Assembly (NCBI GenBank): GCA_016806645.1
Contig: JACSYO010001315.1
Span: 248,001 to 312,000, forward strand
Direction: 5' to 3'
DNA length: 64,000 nucleotides
Source: Ophiodon elongatus
Lineage: Eukaryota > Chordata > Actinopteri > Perciformes > Hexagrammidae
A program made the position numbers and the translations under genes. Below, piece by piece: positions 1 to 13,414 of this stretch. The notes under the pieces were generated by a model that saw only the letters and a list, made by a program, of their open reading frames with translations, was not told the origin of the DNA and did no database searches. Within the stretch, counting starts at the first letter, position 1; every line of letters starts with the position of its first letter.

Positions 1-760
1 GAGGAAAGCTGCTGGCGAGATGACAGGGAGTCGGAGGGGAGGTCCATTTCTGAGAACCTGCCAGTGGGAGGAGATTGCCTTATCTCCATTTGAGCAAAAA
101 CAAGGGGAAGAGGTTACCGGGAGAGTACTCATCCACTGCTTCTGTTTTTCAAACAGAGAAGAGGGTTCGTTATCTCTGCAGCTTCTTCATTTTATGCTGC
201 AGGAGTCATGACTGTTCTCACTGATATGATCATTTATTGAGCTGCCACCAGCCGTGGGGTGTAGTGCAGACAACTCTGTGGTTTCACACCTAACTTGGTG
301 CGGTTCAAACTAATACGTTTTATGAAGTTCTCCTTCTTTGATACTCGGAAAGTCATTATTGACTTATGGAGCTTTTCTGGTAAATATCCATTGAGAACAG
401 TATCACTTTGTGACACTGTAGTACAGCTAGCGTTAAACTTATATTTTCTTGGCTTAACTTTTGTTTTGGGTGTAGTCTGTGATTAAGTGTTTTTTATGTA
501 AAAACAGGATTTAGGCCTGTCGTGAGTAATGTCCTTGTTGTTGTTGTCAGTGTGTGCCAACCAAGAACCCCAAGAAACACGTGAGGGATACTTACACACA
601 CATAGTTGTACTCCTCTGGGGCTCTCTCTACCTGCTAAGTGCTGATGGCCTCAGATCCTTGATGTATGTTTTCTGTGTGTGTTTGCAACAAGAGCAACGC
701 TGCATCTGTGCACCAGGCCTGTCCAGCCCCTCCGTCCCCCTTCCTTGTTACTCTCCCAGG

Positions 761-876
761 CCAGCAGCGGGCCAGAGCCATCCATCATACTGGCATCACA
801 CAGGGAGCAGTGGAGCTGTGGTGTCCGCCTGGGGCAACGTCTTCGCATTAACCTCTTCAACAAGAGGCCAACGTGA
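761..876 (+). other. Possible terminal coding exon of an unidentified gene
   Basis: A strong pyrimidine-rich acceptor (ending ctctcccag) precedes 38 codons that end in TGA. The peptide begins ASSGPEPSIILASH and ends RLRINLFNKRPT. Codon choice looks coding-like (many C/G third positions), unlike the AT-rich surroundings. The other two forward frames are also open for a similar distance, so the frame is not certain. I do not recognise the family. It could be the last exon of an upstream plus-strand gene, or chance. Confidence 0.2.
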
Positions 877-1391
877 ACGGCCATGTTAGTCACAGTGCTC
901 CTCTCCCAGACAAAAGTTTCCCATGAAGAAAATAGTGTCTGCTTGTCATGTTTCACTGTTACAATCTGCTGTCAGTCAGAATGAGGCTGATTCTTCTTCT
1001 TCCACTTTGATTCATATAATGGCATCGGACTAATATTTGGGATCTTATGACTTCAATGTTTCTAAAGATGTAAGAAAATATGATATTAATCAGAAGTCTG
1101 TGTCATCAGATAATCAATATTAGATGACTCATATTGGAAATTGCGTCAAAAACAATTGATCCTGAAATTCTTAGTGGTATAGTTGAAAAAATATCCCCCT
1201 TCATACAGTTTTTATTTGATAGTTTATTCCTGGGGGATGAACAGGCATAGGAACATGAGCTTTTCAGAATTACATAGAAAAAGAGAAAACAGACATTAAC
1301 ATATGTACATAACGTTCATACACAGGGAGTGCAGACCTGGTTTATTTCATTCATCTGCAACAAATAAACCGCACCATGAACAACTCTTTTT

Positions 1392-1418
1392 CGTTCTGTA
1401 TTTTTAAAATACAGAACG
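1392..1418. repeat. Perfect short palindrome
   Basis: Two 13-bp arms, CGTTCTGTATTTT and its exact reverse complement, flank one central T. A G-rich run (ggggggttggggggg type) follows immediately. As RNA it would form a tight AU-rich stem. No function is assigned. Confidence 0.7.
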
Positions 1419-2201
1419 GGGGGTTGGGGGGGCTTCTTCAGCACCTCGGACAGCACCATGTATTTTATCAAAACACAGTACAGTTAGGCTGCTGATATTT
1501 CAGGGCATCCCCCCCTCAAAACGCCTGCTGCATATGAGTGCGTACCCTTATCTGCCAATATCCCCCAAGTCTCACCCAAGGTTATTCAGCATCTAAGAAA
1601 CAAAAAAGTGGTTATTTCATAGTAATCATTTCAGGCAACACAACATTCAATTACTAACTGAAAAGCACAGTTACAGTGCAAAACAAATATCTTCCATCTC
1701 TGGACATGAATTGACCAGACCCCTTTTCAACCACTTTAATACGTAAAACACAAATACATTAAAAAAAAAATATACACCATCCAGAGACCTCGACCTGAGT
1801 TGACGCCTCACAGACAAGCCATCATTGACACCAGACTTCACAGTTACTATTGATGTTTTAAGACTTTCCTATTAAGCTGTAGTCGTTGGCTGAAAGTATT
1901 TTGATGTGGCATAAAATCATCTATTTTTGGATATTACCTCCAAGAAGAAGAGAAAAATGTTGGACATCTCTCAAGTAACAAGTCCAAGGTTCATACCAAT
2001 ACCAAAATTTCACAAAACTCTCATGCAAACATTTTCCTCAGGATTATTCATGTCATGTGCATTTGGGTCGCAAATCAAAATCCTTATGTGGGATATTTTA
2101 GATTCATTGTATGCATATGTAATTCTTCCTAATGCTGTAGCAACTTGTAGGACGGATCTTGAAACATATTCCCAGGATAAAAAGGCAGCATCTCTCTGTG
2201 A

Positions 2202-2299
2202 AATAATATATATTTGCTCAGTATTGTGCATATGAGGAGAGGACAGAATAAAGTCAGCAGCAGAGAAAAAATTGTAAAACATTTGATGTGAGGGAGAAC
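2202..2299. repeat. Copy 1 of a ~100-bp dispersed repeat
   Basis: Nearly the same sequence recurs in the same orientation at 6901-6999, differing by a few substitutions and one-base indels. Both copies begin near aataatatatatttgctcag and end near gagggagaac. Outside these limits the two loci do not match, so this looks like a short dispersed element rather than a large duplication. Confidence 0.75.
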
Positions 2300-3149
2300 T
2301 TGTTCATGTGACAGATTCTTAGTGACCTCGGGTGAAAAAACTGGAGGAAGGAACTGAAGTGATCTGAAACTCACCAGGTTTTTGTATGTAGATTTGATTT
2401 TAGCCTGTTTTCCAGTATTCAGAGTGTGATTACGGTTCTTGGCAAGCCTTAAAAACGAGTGGAGAAACAAAACATCAGGGGGAGTTGTGTGTCTTGAACA
2501 CATCTGTGTGTTGTACAGAGAGCGGCAGTGTGTCGACAGGACTGGTGTTCTCCACTTGCTGAGGCCATGTCCACACTAATGTGGAGATGTTTAAAATAAA
2601 ATAAAAAATCCTTTATCTTTTCTTTGAGCTTCAATCTACGGTAGACCAGAGTTTTTTTTTACCTCTAAAAATGATAAACCAAAACCAAAATAAAGGACCA
2701 TGAAAACACTTTGTTTCCACAGTAGGTGTCTGTTGATGTGAATGATTCAGTATATCAGGAACCAGTGAATCATTACATGTTTAAGAATGGTTGGGAGCAG
2801 CAGCAACTTTAAATAAAATAGTTATCCGTTGTGATCTCAATAGAATAACTTCTTGATCAACAGTAACACTCATTCACATGGCAGTGGCATTAAATCTATT
2901 TTTGTATGATATGTTACAGTTGGGTGTAAACACTGCTGGCTGTGCTCTTGAAATAACAGTGTGTGTTGCGATTCTAAGCATATAATTGTTTTTGTTGTAT
3001 GCTTTTCCCTCTCAATCTTTGTTTGGCAAGTGATGTATTTACTAAACATCCCACAACTAACAATTAGACTAATCTGCTGCTGTGACCCACACTTAACAAG
3101 CATTTCAACATCTTTCTAAAGGGCTTAAGAAAGATATGGGGTTGCGTTT

Positions 3150-3297
3150 CTGTGTGAACTCGATAAGTCAAGATGCCTCGCCCTGCTTCCAGTCTTAATG
3201 CTAAGCTAGGCTAATCAAGTGCTGCGAGGTGAGAGTGGTATAAATTTTTCATTTCACTTTTGGAAAGAAAGCAAATGTGCAAAACTATTCCTTTAAG
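3150..3297. repeat. Dispersed fish repeat, ACTATTCCTTTAA family
   Basis: It contains the marks of a family common in percomorph genomes: cctgcttccagtcttaatgc, gctaagctaggctaa, gagagtggt, and a terminal aaactattcctttaa. Related copies occur at 11.4-12.2, 33.3-33.7, 48.9-49.05, 56.8-56.9 and 58.9-59.1 kb. No open reading frame is present. Confidence 0.6.
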
Positions 3298-5629
3298 AGA
3301 AAGATCTTTTTCGGGAAATACTCTGATCAGCATGACAGATAAAAAAAACTGAGCTTGAAACTACCATTAAGCAAATTCGAATTTGTTTTTCCTATGAGTG
3401 AATTGCATAGATCCTCGTAAAGAGCCGGCATTGAGCAAGAAGCACTCTACTATTTGTGTATTCTTGTAACACTAATTAAAATTTTATCAATACAAGTGGA
3501 TAGTGCTGATTGATGTGTCGGTTGGTCTGTTAAGTGGTAGACTGGCTAAGAGCCTTAGGATAACTTATTAAAAACACACTAAACATAGCACAAATAAATT
3601 GTACTGCCACTTTGTAAAACTATAATTAGAGTATTACAGTTGTAGTGTATGTTGTTTATTATACAGAGCATGTTAATTAAAATTAGACATAGTTATTATG
3701 TCAAAAATGATTGCATATACTCAGGAAACTGTTCTATGTTTTTGCAGGATAAGTGACGACAAACTACACTCCTTCTTTCCTGTTCATTAGATTCTCATTT
3801 GTTCCTGTGTTTTATTTAAAGATTTCTTTTTGGCATCACTGACTTTGCAAAATAAACCTGCCGTGATGTTTTAAGAGTTGTAAGAGTATGGAGTTTACTC
3901 ACACGCTCATGGTTACAGTATTTGAGGCGTAGTGTGATTATTTTTGCCTATTGCTTATTGATTCTGGAGGAAGGTCATTACTTGACCCCCGGGTGTGTGT
4001 ATTTTTAGTTCCTCCAGAGGTGTTTGATCTATCCCAGAACTCCCCCCATCCCACACCCCACCCCATCCCAGCTGCTCGCTGTATGTTAAAACAGTTGTGA
4101 TGGGCAGATATAACAGACACGGTGTGTGTATGTGTCTGCGAGGGGGATATGGTTAGAAGAGTGTCAACCAGCCCTGCAGTATACTTTGTATAATTTGGGG
4201 GGGATGAATGCTTTGACAACCATCTGGGGATGATGTCATGCGTGGGTCTCAGCTTGTAAGCCTGCATGTTCTCTGCACCAGGGAAAAAAGCAGAGCTCCA
4301 GAGGATACATCTGGAAGTTTCAGAGAGTGGAATCTGACACCGTTCAGCCGACACGTTCAGTCAATGAATGAAAGGAGAGGAGCAGAGAGATGCTGGGACG
4401 GGAGGTAGGGACGGAGATGAACGGAAAGAGGAAATAGTAGAGAGATGGATGATGCTCTTGAGGGAGAGAGGGATGGGATGAGAATGAATGAATGAATGGG
4501 AGAGGAAGCAGATTGAATTACAGCTGAGTTGAAGGAGATGATTTTTGGCCATGTTAACGGTGGGGCTCTATGGCAATGTCTTAAATATCTCAGTAACTGA
4601 CGTGACATTTCATGTTCCCCAGGATGAAACAAACTGAGCTTGATGAGACCTTTACTTTCCCTTTTGTGCCAGGTCAAAATGTTTAACTTATCCATTATCA
4701 TTTTTTCATAAGAGGATCATCATCCTCCCAGAGGATGAATCCAACTGACTGGTGATCAGCTGACATTCATGTTCATGTAATAACTTTGGGGAACTACCTT
4801 CTCATCTCACGGCGTCATCCGGTCAAATCTTTTCAGGGCTTTGGTTTTGCGACAAACGATACCTGCCAAACATCAGGGGCATGTTAGCTTTCGTGGTTAG
4901 AATTCAGGTTAAAGCACCACTGTGCAGCCTCAGCATGGCTGCAGACTTATAGTCTTGTTTCTAATCATGGTGAAACTTGTATAATTCATCTACATCGTCC
5001 TCTGTCTGCAAACATTAGCCTTAAAACTCTGAATTTTGGCCCCTTGTGTCCACCGCACACCCACATACTTTAAATTTGCCAATAAAGACAGCCAAATTAG
5101 AAAATTCAGTCACAGTCAGCAGAGCGAGTCAGAAGTTAAGCTATTTACTGTTGGAACACAAAACAAGACGAAATTGGCTGAAAAATAGACAGTCAGAGTA
5201 GAATTATGGGAAAGTAAGAAGGGAAAGCTGAGAAAGTGGGACAATGGAAAAGAAAAACTGATAAAGATAAAAGAACAAAGTCTGAAATATTTTATAACCT
5301 GTCCACGGCCATGCCAGAATATGAAGCTTCTCTTTTGCTGGTGGTGTCTGTTGTTAAACACCAGCACACGGTGCATAAAGGTCCAGGTCCCACCCAAAGC
5401 CCTTCTTGGCTTCATTCTCTTTAAGGGTCTGACATCACCATCACAGAAACATTCATTCTTTCACATTTAGACTGACGTGTCATTAACATCCTTCTGTTTC
5501 TGTTTGCTTTCTTTAAATATAGAGGATTTGTTTTCCGTGTCTGTCTTGGATCAACTTTACAACGGACACGTGTGTCTCAGTACAACTGATTAAGGTTGAG
5601 TTTCACGTTTACTTAATGACTTTGTTGCT

Positions 5630-5810
5630 TACAGGTGCTGATTTGCGTTAAGCTTTAAAGCCGATTATAGTTGGTTAGGTATGTTACAGGTGAGCAGGTG
5701 CCAGTCGGGTGTGTGTTTTTACTGTGGCTGAACGAGGCTTTGAAGCTTACAGGTGCTGACTCTGGGTAATTTTTATAGCTGGTTTGATGTCTCACAGGCC
5801 AACAGGTGCT
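5630..5810. repeat. Degenerate ~55-bp tandem array carrying five CAGGTG E-boxes
   Basis: CAGGTG occurs at 5632, 5687, 5695, 5750 and 5803, giving a period near 55 bp. Three of the units share the longer core acaggtgctga. The unit bodies have diverged strongly. CAGGTG is the E-box bound by ZEB, SNAIL and E-protein factors, so the array may be regulatory; that is inference only. Confidence 0.55.
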
Positions 5811-6219
5811 GATCTTTGCTGTTTTCTGCCCTGGCTGTGTCAGACAGATCTGTCTTTGGCTACTTAGTTTAATTTCTTGCAGGATTGTTAAATGCTGAAA
5901 TGGAGTCGTTTTTGTTTTGAGAACTGTAGCCGAGAGGGCAGCAGGGTTTTACTGTGGGTTAGTGTGGCTGACAGACTGCCAGGGGCAATCAGGACCACAT
6001 GGAACTCGACCAAAAACAGACCCATTCATTGGTCGCTTGCTGTAGTCTCAGCGCTGTGATATTTCAGCCAATTTAGATTCGATTTTTCTGGTCATCAAAA
6101 AGTAGATTTTTCTTATGATAAACAATGTCATACACGGACTGTATTTCATCAGCCAATCTCCTTTTACTGTTGAAACACATCTGCAGCCACAGCTGCTTTG
6201 TGAGGCTGTATTAAACCGC

Positions 6220-6420
6220 AGTGATGCTTTGAGCAAAATGCTAACATCAACATGTTGAAATGCTGACAATGACAATGCTAACATGCTGATCATCAGCAGT
6301 TATAATGTTTAAGATGTTCTTCATCTCAGTTTAAGAAGTTAGCATGCTAACATAATTAGAACTTAACACAAAATACAGTTGTTGGGGGTGTCATTAGTTG
6401 CGCAAGTGCCTTAAATTTGC
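6220..6420. repeat. Dispersed fish repeat with gctaacatgct motifs
   Basis: Repeated gctaacatgctgat and gcatgctaacata words are followed by acacaaaatacagttgttgg and gtgtcattagtt. This matches a family widespread in percomorph introns, which is often joined to the gacattcatggt-cccagaggatgaa unit seen near 8.1, 12.3, 27.1 and 54.3 kb. Confidence 0.5.
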
Positions 6421-6900
6421 ATTCTTTGTAATACGACTCCTCTAGTTGCAGAAAGTAGTCTAATTGTATAGAAGTCTATGAGAAAATTACTTCTCACTTG
6501 ATTTATTACCTCATAAAATATTGTAAACGTGAGTTTATGGTCTCAATCGCACATTTTAAGTCTTCTTCAATACAACATGGTGTTCATTGGGTAAATTATG
6601 GTCCCATTTAGAGTAAAATGAGAGTTAACTATTACACCATAAAATAAGATTTAGCTAAGATTTGTTGCAAAGTTGCAAAGAACCGAAGATGTCGACGGCT
6701 AAAATGCTGAAATCAAGGCTTTAAAACCGTAGTCCACAAACCAATGGTTGACATCACGTGACTACGTCCACTTCTTGTATACAGTCTTATGTTATAAGTA
6801 CTGGCATATTAAGATTTTGACCTCATTGTGGTGACAGAAGAATAATCAGTCAAAATTCTCCCAATTCATCCTGAATGGAAGACAATGTTAACAGTTTGTC

Positions 6901-6999
6901 AATAATATATATTTGCTCAGTATTGTGCATGTGAGGAGAGGACAAAATAAAATCAGCAGGAGAAAAGAAATAGTAAAACATTTGATGGTGAGGGAGAAC
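6901..6999. repeat. Copy 2 of the ~100-bp dispersed repeat
   Basis: This is the direct partner of 2202-2299, with the same orientation and the same end points. About nine of ten bases agree by eye. Confidence 0.75.
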
Positions 7000-8089
7000 A
7001 CAAAGTCTTTGGTCCAGACTTTTTCAGTGGACCGACTGACATAGTGCCATGCTGCTAGCATGGCTAAAGAAGTACTTCTGCTCTGCTCACTATGTTTAAT
7101 AGAGCACACTAACCCTCCAGACAGTGATGGACAGCTTTACATGCCAATACCTCAGAGGCTCATGAGGCCATTTCCATCCATAAAGGGAGAAGCCCTCTTA
7201 CTGGTTTTCCAGGGCAGATGTTAGCCCAGCTCGGGAAAATAGTTACACAACTCGCTGGTTGTGATTGGAGCAGAGCGGAGACAGGAGACACCAAACGCAG
7301 CTAAATGAGATTGGTAAACACAGAAGACTGCCAACTGACAGAGGACGTTCCTGTGTAATTTACAGCTCAGGCCAGCGTGACTTTGAACTGTACTTGAGTT
7401 CAGTCTGTGATAAATGGTAAAGGCCCGGTTGGCCTGAAGCCATTTTAAATCAGCTAAATTAGTTGTGTGTGCGTGTGTGTGTGCGCACCTGTGGATTTGA
7501 GGGGATGTCTATAATCAGGTTAATAGGAACAGGAAATGGAGCTTCTCTGAGAGATGGAGAGGGGCAACAGAGGAAGTACAGAAATGAGCGAGGGAGAAAG
7601 CAGGGGGATAATATTTCTTGGCTGGGATTCCAGTATATGACTCTGCATGTCTGTCTCTCTCTATTTCTCTGTCCATCTCTCTTTACCAGAGGGGAATGTA
7701 AGAAGCCGAATCTTGTAGGAAATATATCCAATCAACTTCCAAACATGACTGGATGATGACTGGCGGCAGTATGTTTTTAGAAGTCCTCTGTTTATAAGAA
7801 AGCAGTGAGAGGGGCTGGTAACAGACCTGATTGCGTGTACAGTAAGTCATGCATCTAAACCTCCTTGAGTTGCGGCCTACATTCATGCACTGATCCTTGT
7901 TTGTATTGCTCTCCCTGTCTGTCCTCTACCAAGCATGTCTTTTTATGAGGCTGAGGAGAATGCCGTTAGTTGTGCAGATATTTCTTTATTAACAAAGGCC
8001 TTTTAAAAAATATTTTTACTAGATGACGGTGAAAAGTTAAAGGTTTACCAAAGTTATTACTGTTCACCCTGAGATGGACTTGAATGTGC

Positions 8090-8330
8090 GTTTCAAATTG
8101 AATGGCAATCAAGTTGTTGAGATATTAAACTTAGAAACCACAAATGTCGTCCTCCTCGTGGCGCAAGAGGAAAAGTCAGGGGATCAAAAAAGCCATTAGG
8201 CTTCATCCTCTGGGGACAATGAATGCCTGCACATAATTTCCGAGAAATCCAACCAACATGGGTGGACATATTTAAGACTGGACCAAAGTGCTGCGCTGAC
8301 TCACCGAACAACCAGCATCCTTGAGCTGCA
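8090..8330. repeat. Dispersed fish repeat (cccagaggatgaa family, inverted)
   Basis: The plus strand reads caaccatt/gattcatcctctgggcacaatgaat-type sequence, the reverse complement of the unit found around 27.1 kb. A similar inverted copy lies at 12240-12420. The element is non-coding. Confidence 0.5.
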
Positions 8331-9202
8331 CCACTAGCGTGGCTGAAAACTCTTTAATTACTTTGGCGGCACAATCCAGACTCCATATGGTAGCTCTCTC
8401 TTGACTTTGGGTCAGACGCATTAGCTACAAAGCATCATCATCAAACAAATAGCTGCTTTTTTATTTGTGTCTCCATGTATGTGGTCTGTGTCTGCTGGTT
8501 CTTATTTTAGTCCCGCTGTCCATCTACTCCTCTGCACTCCCTCACAAATTGAATAAATTATACTGGAGGAATTCCCTGGCACAGTAGATATAAAGAGTGT
8601 CATTGTAGTGCAGGCACAATGAGACATGGATGGATTTATATAGAGCCTCTGTGATATATACTCAGCTCAGTGACAGACGGACGCAGACTGTGCTCAGTGC
8701 AGAGAAGAAGTCATTGTCCTGCAGGTCAGACTGGACTCTGACCAAAGTACTTCACATTAATGTTTCAAATTCCTCCAGTGTCCTCCAAAAGAACTCTGTA
8801 TCTGTGTGATATGTTCACACAGTTCATCCCTCATATAGTAGAGTAAAGTATACCATCTCTGTATCATTTTTAATATTATTATAATTATATAAATAGTGTG
8901 GCTAAATTACCAAAATGTTTATTATTTATGAAGTTATCCTAGTACTTGTTTATTTTTCATTTCCGAGTTGCATCTTGAACGTTTTATTAATATATATTTA
9001 TAATGTTTATTCATGCTGACCTTGTATTTATTAACGTGGCTTCTTCATATAAGAAATATGAAAACACAAGTCTCTTATTTTAGGATTGGATTAGTGCAGT
9101 AGCCAATGCAGGTCTCGATAACCTCATTTGTTCATTAAACAACAGTCTCTGGCTTTCTGAGTAACCTTTCCTTTCCCTTTCTCTTTCCCTTCGTCCCTGC
9201 AG

Positions 9203-12200
9203 TGCTGCTGCCCTGTGTGCTGTCCTTCAACGTGGACCAGAAAAATAGTATGTCATTCGAAGGTCCACTGGAGGACATGTTTGGCTACACTGTCCAGCAG
9301 TTTGAGAACAGCGAGGGGAAATGGTGAGTGTCATCAACATTCATCATCTTTCACCACTACACAATTTCCTCCTCGACTCCCATTTCAGACATGCGCCATG
9401 TGATGGCAATTTATCATGATGTTCGACTGGACCTTGTGACATATCCATTATAATTCCAACATGAATTCTGAATTGAATGCGGGCATATTAAGCACAATCT
9501 TAAATATGGATAGTTTGAAATTAAATTCTCTCTTGTTCATCTTATTAAAAACACTGTAATAACTTTATTATGCAGATCTCATCTCTCATGTGTTTGTATT
9601 TTCACTTCTAAGTTATGAACATAGTCCCATTTTAACGTGTTGGGTTTGATGGTGTTCTAGTTTTGACATGAAATAACTACAGCAGATGTTCGGAGTCACA
9701 AAGTGCGTTAATGTCCGCCCGTTTTTATTCGCATTTCAATTTGGAAATAAGAAAAACTGAATGGAAATGCTGGAAAGTCACAAAAGTTGTTGTATCAATA
9801 AAAGCAAAATGCGACAAAGCGCACTTTGTCACTGAATCATGATGTACAGGAAGTATGTGACCTTTACCACATTGTTTTCATTAATTTGAAGGTTTCACTG
9901 GAAATCTTACGTATGTAACCTTGTTGCATCTTTTTCTCACCTAACCAACTGTTTATCTCGATGCACCCAAATCCTAATATTTGCATGATGGATAGAAACG
10001 CACATTCATTCGTATTTCTTTGAGGATTTTCTGGAAATTCGGTTAAAATTTGCATTACATTCTGATGTAAACTTGGCTACAGTGTGCAGATAAAGTTGTC
10101 TAACAAGCAGTATCGACTCTTTTCGGTTTATCCACAAACTGGTTTCTCTGCTCTGGTGGTCCTCACAATTCTTTATCAGAAAATCTCCTACGTGTTGTTT
10201 TGGACAGGCCTAGCCAAAAAGCTTTCTGCATAAGAACATTTTATTTTACCAAGTTCAGTTTAATTCAAATCCTCAACATTAACAAAAGCAAAGGAACTCC
10301 TTTATGAACCTGTAAAACTAAGTGAAGGAGAGCGCACCAGCTGCTGCTGTAATGAGGCTTCTTGCCTTTACTGCTTATGCTGTTAACCGTAAACTTCCCA
10401 CCAGAGTATCTACACACCGAGCCTGTAAATAGACTGAAACCAAGCATCCGTGGCTCCTTGCTAAAACTGTCTGGGAGCCCATTTTTAAAAACCTTGTTAA
10501 AAGCTATTAGAGTGTGGTTATTGGCTCCGTGTCTCCATCTCTCCCTCAGACACTCCCGTCTTTATTTCCCAGTTAGCTTGCGCTCCAACCTGTTGCAACA
10601 CTACTGCTGGTTCTTTCCCACATGGCTGTACCTGGTGGGTCTTCTGCAGTCATGATCTTATCAAGCTCATATGAGATCAGTTACAATAATTCACTCACCG
10701 CTAATCAGTGGAGCCAGCTGTGACTGAACCTCCACACTGTTCCCTAAAAACACATTAGCTCTGTTGCATCTCCAGATTGCACTATTTTGTTCCAGGTCAG
10801 AGCAAAGTGTTACCCAAAAAAAGTCTGAGTGATAAGGACCGGATTGAAGAAGTTGAACCCTGAGAAACAACACGGTCAAAGTCGTTAGAGATCTGAGGAG
10901 TGAACGAGAACCGACTAAAGAAAGAAAATAAAGAGCCAAAGCAATGATGAAGTTTGAAGGAAATGAGGAGAAGGGGCAATAAAACTGGAGATGTAATGTA
11001 GCCCTCCATTTGTCCATGTGGGAGAATATTACGGGGGAAAAGGATGGTGAGGTGATGTAACACGCAAGTTACCACAAGTGATTAGACACAGATGTGTCGT
11101 CCAGACCCAACCCTTTAGCTCTTCAGTGCACTTCAGTAGTGTTGAAAGGTGGATCATCGGCACAGAGAAAATGTGTTACATGTGGCAGAGACAGTTCAGG
11201 GGGAGACATCCGTCCACTGTAGTTTCTAGTCCAGTAACTTTTCCCACAAGACTGCTGATGTCAGACAATTGCCATGTTGTTGTTAAGTCAATTAGCTACG
11301 CTGCCAAAAATATTGTTTTGCAAGCAAACAAATTATTGCTTGTTTATGTAGATAAATTGAGAGAAATGGGCTGTATAAAACAAACAGAATCTGCCAATTG
11401 GGTAAGCAAAAAATGACTTGTTTAATGCTTTCTTGGCAAGAGTTAGATGAGAAGATTGATATAACTCTCATATCTATTCTTATGTTAAATATGATGCTAG
11501 TCAGGAGATGGTTAGCTTAGCGTGGCATAAAGACTGGAAGCAGGTGGACACAGCTGCCCTTCATATTTAACAGACCAACGTTTGATTGTATGATATCTTA
11601 CAAAAAGGTCTTTCTCATTTTTTTGTGCATTTTCCTACGAATGACCAGCAACACAAGCTATCCGAGCGCCTGCGCAACCCCACTGGAGAACCTGTTGAAG
11701 CCAACAAAACTACATGGTTAGGGTTAGGAAAAGATCACGGTTCTGTTTGAAAGAACTATGTTTGTTCCTTGAAATGAATATGTTTGTGACTTAACTTAAC
11801 GTAGGTGGCATTAGCTAAATACAGAAGTTACGTACAGAAGTAAGGACTTTTTTTCACACGAGACGCAAACAGCGATCTCCTGGGTGAAAGTCTTGTGCTT
11901 GCATCCATCCATCCCGACCTCCTTGTTACGTGGACTTTGTTGCTCTTTATACTACATTATGTCACCTGACTTCCTTAGAGGCAGCCCTGCACGTCCTGGC
12001 TCCCAATTCCGTGGGTTATATACGAATTATAGTGCTTTACTTTTCGTAGGTATAATTATTAACAGTGAATGAGAACAGCCTGAACAGACAGATATGAGCA
12101 CGCTATCAATCTTCTCAACTCTCTGCGAGCCGTATTTCCCAAAATCTTGAACTATTCCTTTAACATTTGTGAAAGTTTTAAGCAACAGAACTTGAATAAC

Positions 12201-13371
12201 TCAAGGCTTTCAAAGTCTCGAAGTCTATGTATTTGGTCATAAACCAATTCGATTTTGACCGGGTGGTGGAACCAGATGAAAAGTTCAGGCATCACCAAAG
12301 TCATTAGGATTCATCCTCTGGGCACAATGAATTCAATCATGATCATGACAATACACCAAATATTTGTTGAGATACTTCAGTTTGGACCAAAATGGTGGAC
12401 TGACCACAGTCCTGACAATGTTATTTAGCTTGGATAAGAAAAAAGAAGATCTGAATAAGCATGACTTCATGGTTTAGGAAAGACAATAAACTAACAAAGC
12501 AGAGAAACAATCTGAAGTCATTAATCATTCACAGATACATTGAAAGAATAAGCAGGTATGTTTCATCCTGTTAAATTGTTTATCATATTTAAGTCAATAA
12601 TGTTGTGGTGTTTCTCACACACAGCTGACTGTGGACCGAGCAGAGAGTGTTGTTGTTGTTCCACTTTGGGTCCTGCTTCAGATGACGACGGCCCATTAGA
12701 GTTTAGGAATGTTAATAAGCCCGAGTGTTTAGCGGAAGGCAGATGACCAACTCGTTTTAGTTTACTGACGGTGCGACACGATAAGTTATGAAACTCACAC
12801 ATGAACGTGGACGTGTAACACATGCACGCATGCGTTTGTGCACGCTGAACATACAAGTATGTTTCATAACACTGTTGTGATCTGCAAACATCTGCAACAT
12901 TTCATGCAGAAGGCAGTAATGAGGTGATAATAAGGTGTTTTTTTAATGAGCTATGTCAATGTTATTTCAGTTTCATACCATAGTTTCGGGCATAATAATA
13001 TGAAAGCCACAGTCCATAAGCCAATTACAATAATCTATAACACCTTTATCAGCCAATCTGAACCTGCTGTTTATGTTTCAGTATAATTAAGGCAAATCTA
13101 AAGCCACCACCACCCAACGCTTAATTTCTGCAATAATATTTGAATTGTGCTTGTTATCACAATCGTAAAACTGTGATGCTGATGTGTGGTTGTTGGCAGG
13201 ATTTCTAACCAACCAATCCCAACTGTTCTTTATTTATTCAGGGTTCTGATTGGATCGCCGCTGTCGGGTCAGCCTGCCAAACGGACAGGAGACGTCTACA
13301 AGTGTCCTGTGGGGAAGGGGGACAACACGTGCATCAAACTGGAGCTGCCTAGTAAGAATAGAGTGTTTGTT

Positions 13372-13414
<43 letters not shown>

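Larger units (their letters stand above)
1..9202. other. Left flank or intron 1 of itga1; no recognised gene
   Basis: This stretch holds no coding exon that I can assign to a known family. The first recognised itga1 exon opens in the middle of the signal peptide, so the start exon lies either here, as a very short exon I could not find, or left of the window. In mammals the pelota gene sits inside ITGA1 intron 1. I see no pelota-like coding sequence here. The stretch is AT-rich and lacks a CpG island. It contains a degenerate 55-bp tandem array, two copies of a 100-bp repeat, a short perfect palindrome and fragments of dispersed fish repeats, listed separately. Confidence 0.6.

Noticed and set aside
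651..956. 101-codon minus-strand open frame
   Set aside because: It lies opposite the exon-like segment at 761-876, has no domain I recognise and no splice context of its own.
1..9202. Pelota gene expected inside ITGA1 intron 1
   Set aside because: No reading frame with pelota similarity is visible on either strand, so I do not claim it.
10265..11075. Several 60-112 codon frames between itga1 exons
   Set aside because: No domain, no splice-site support and no coding-like codon bias; ordinary intron sequence.
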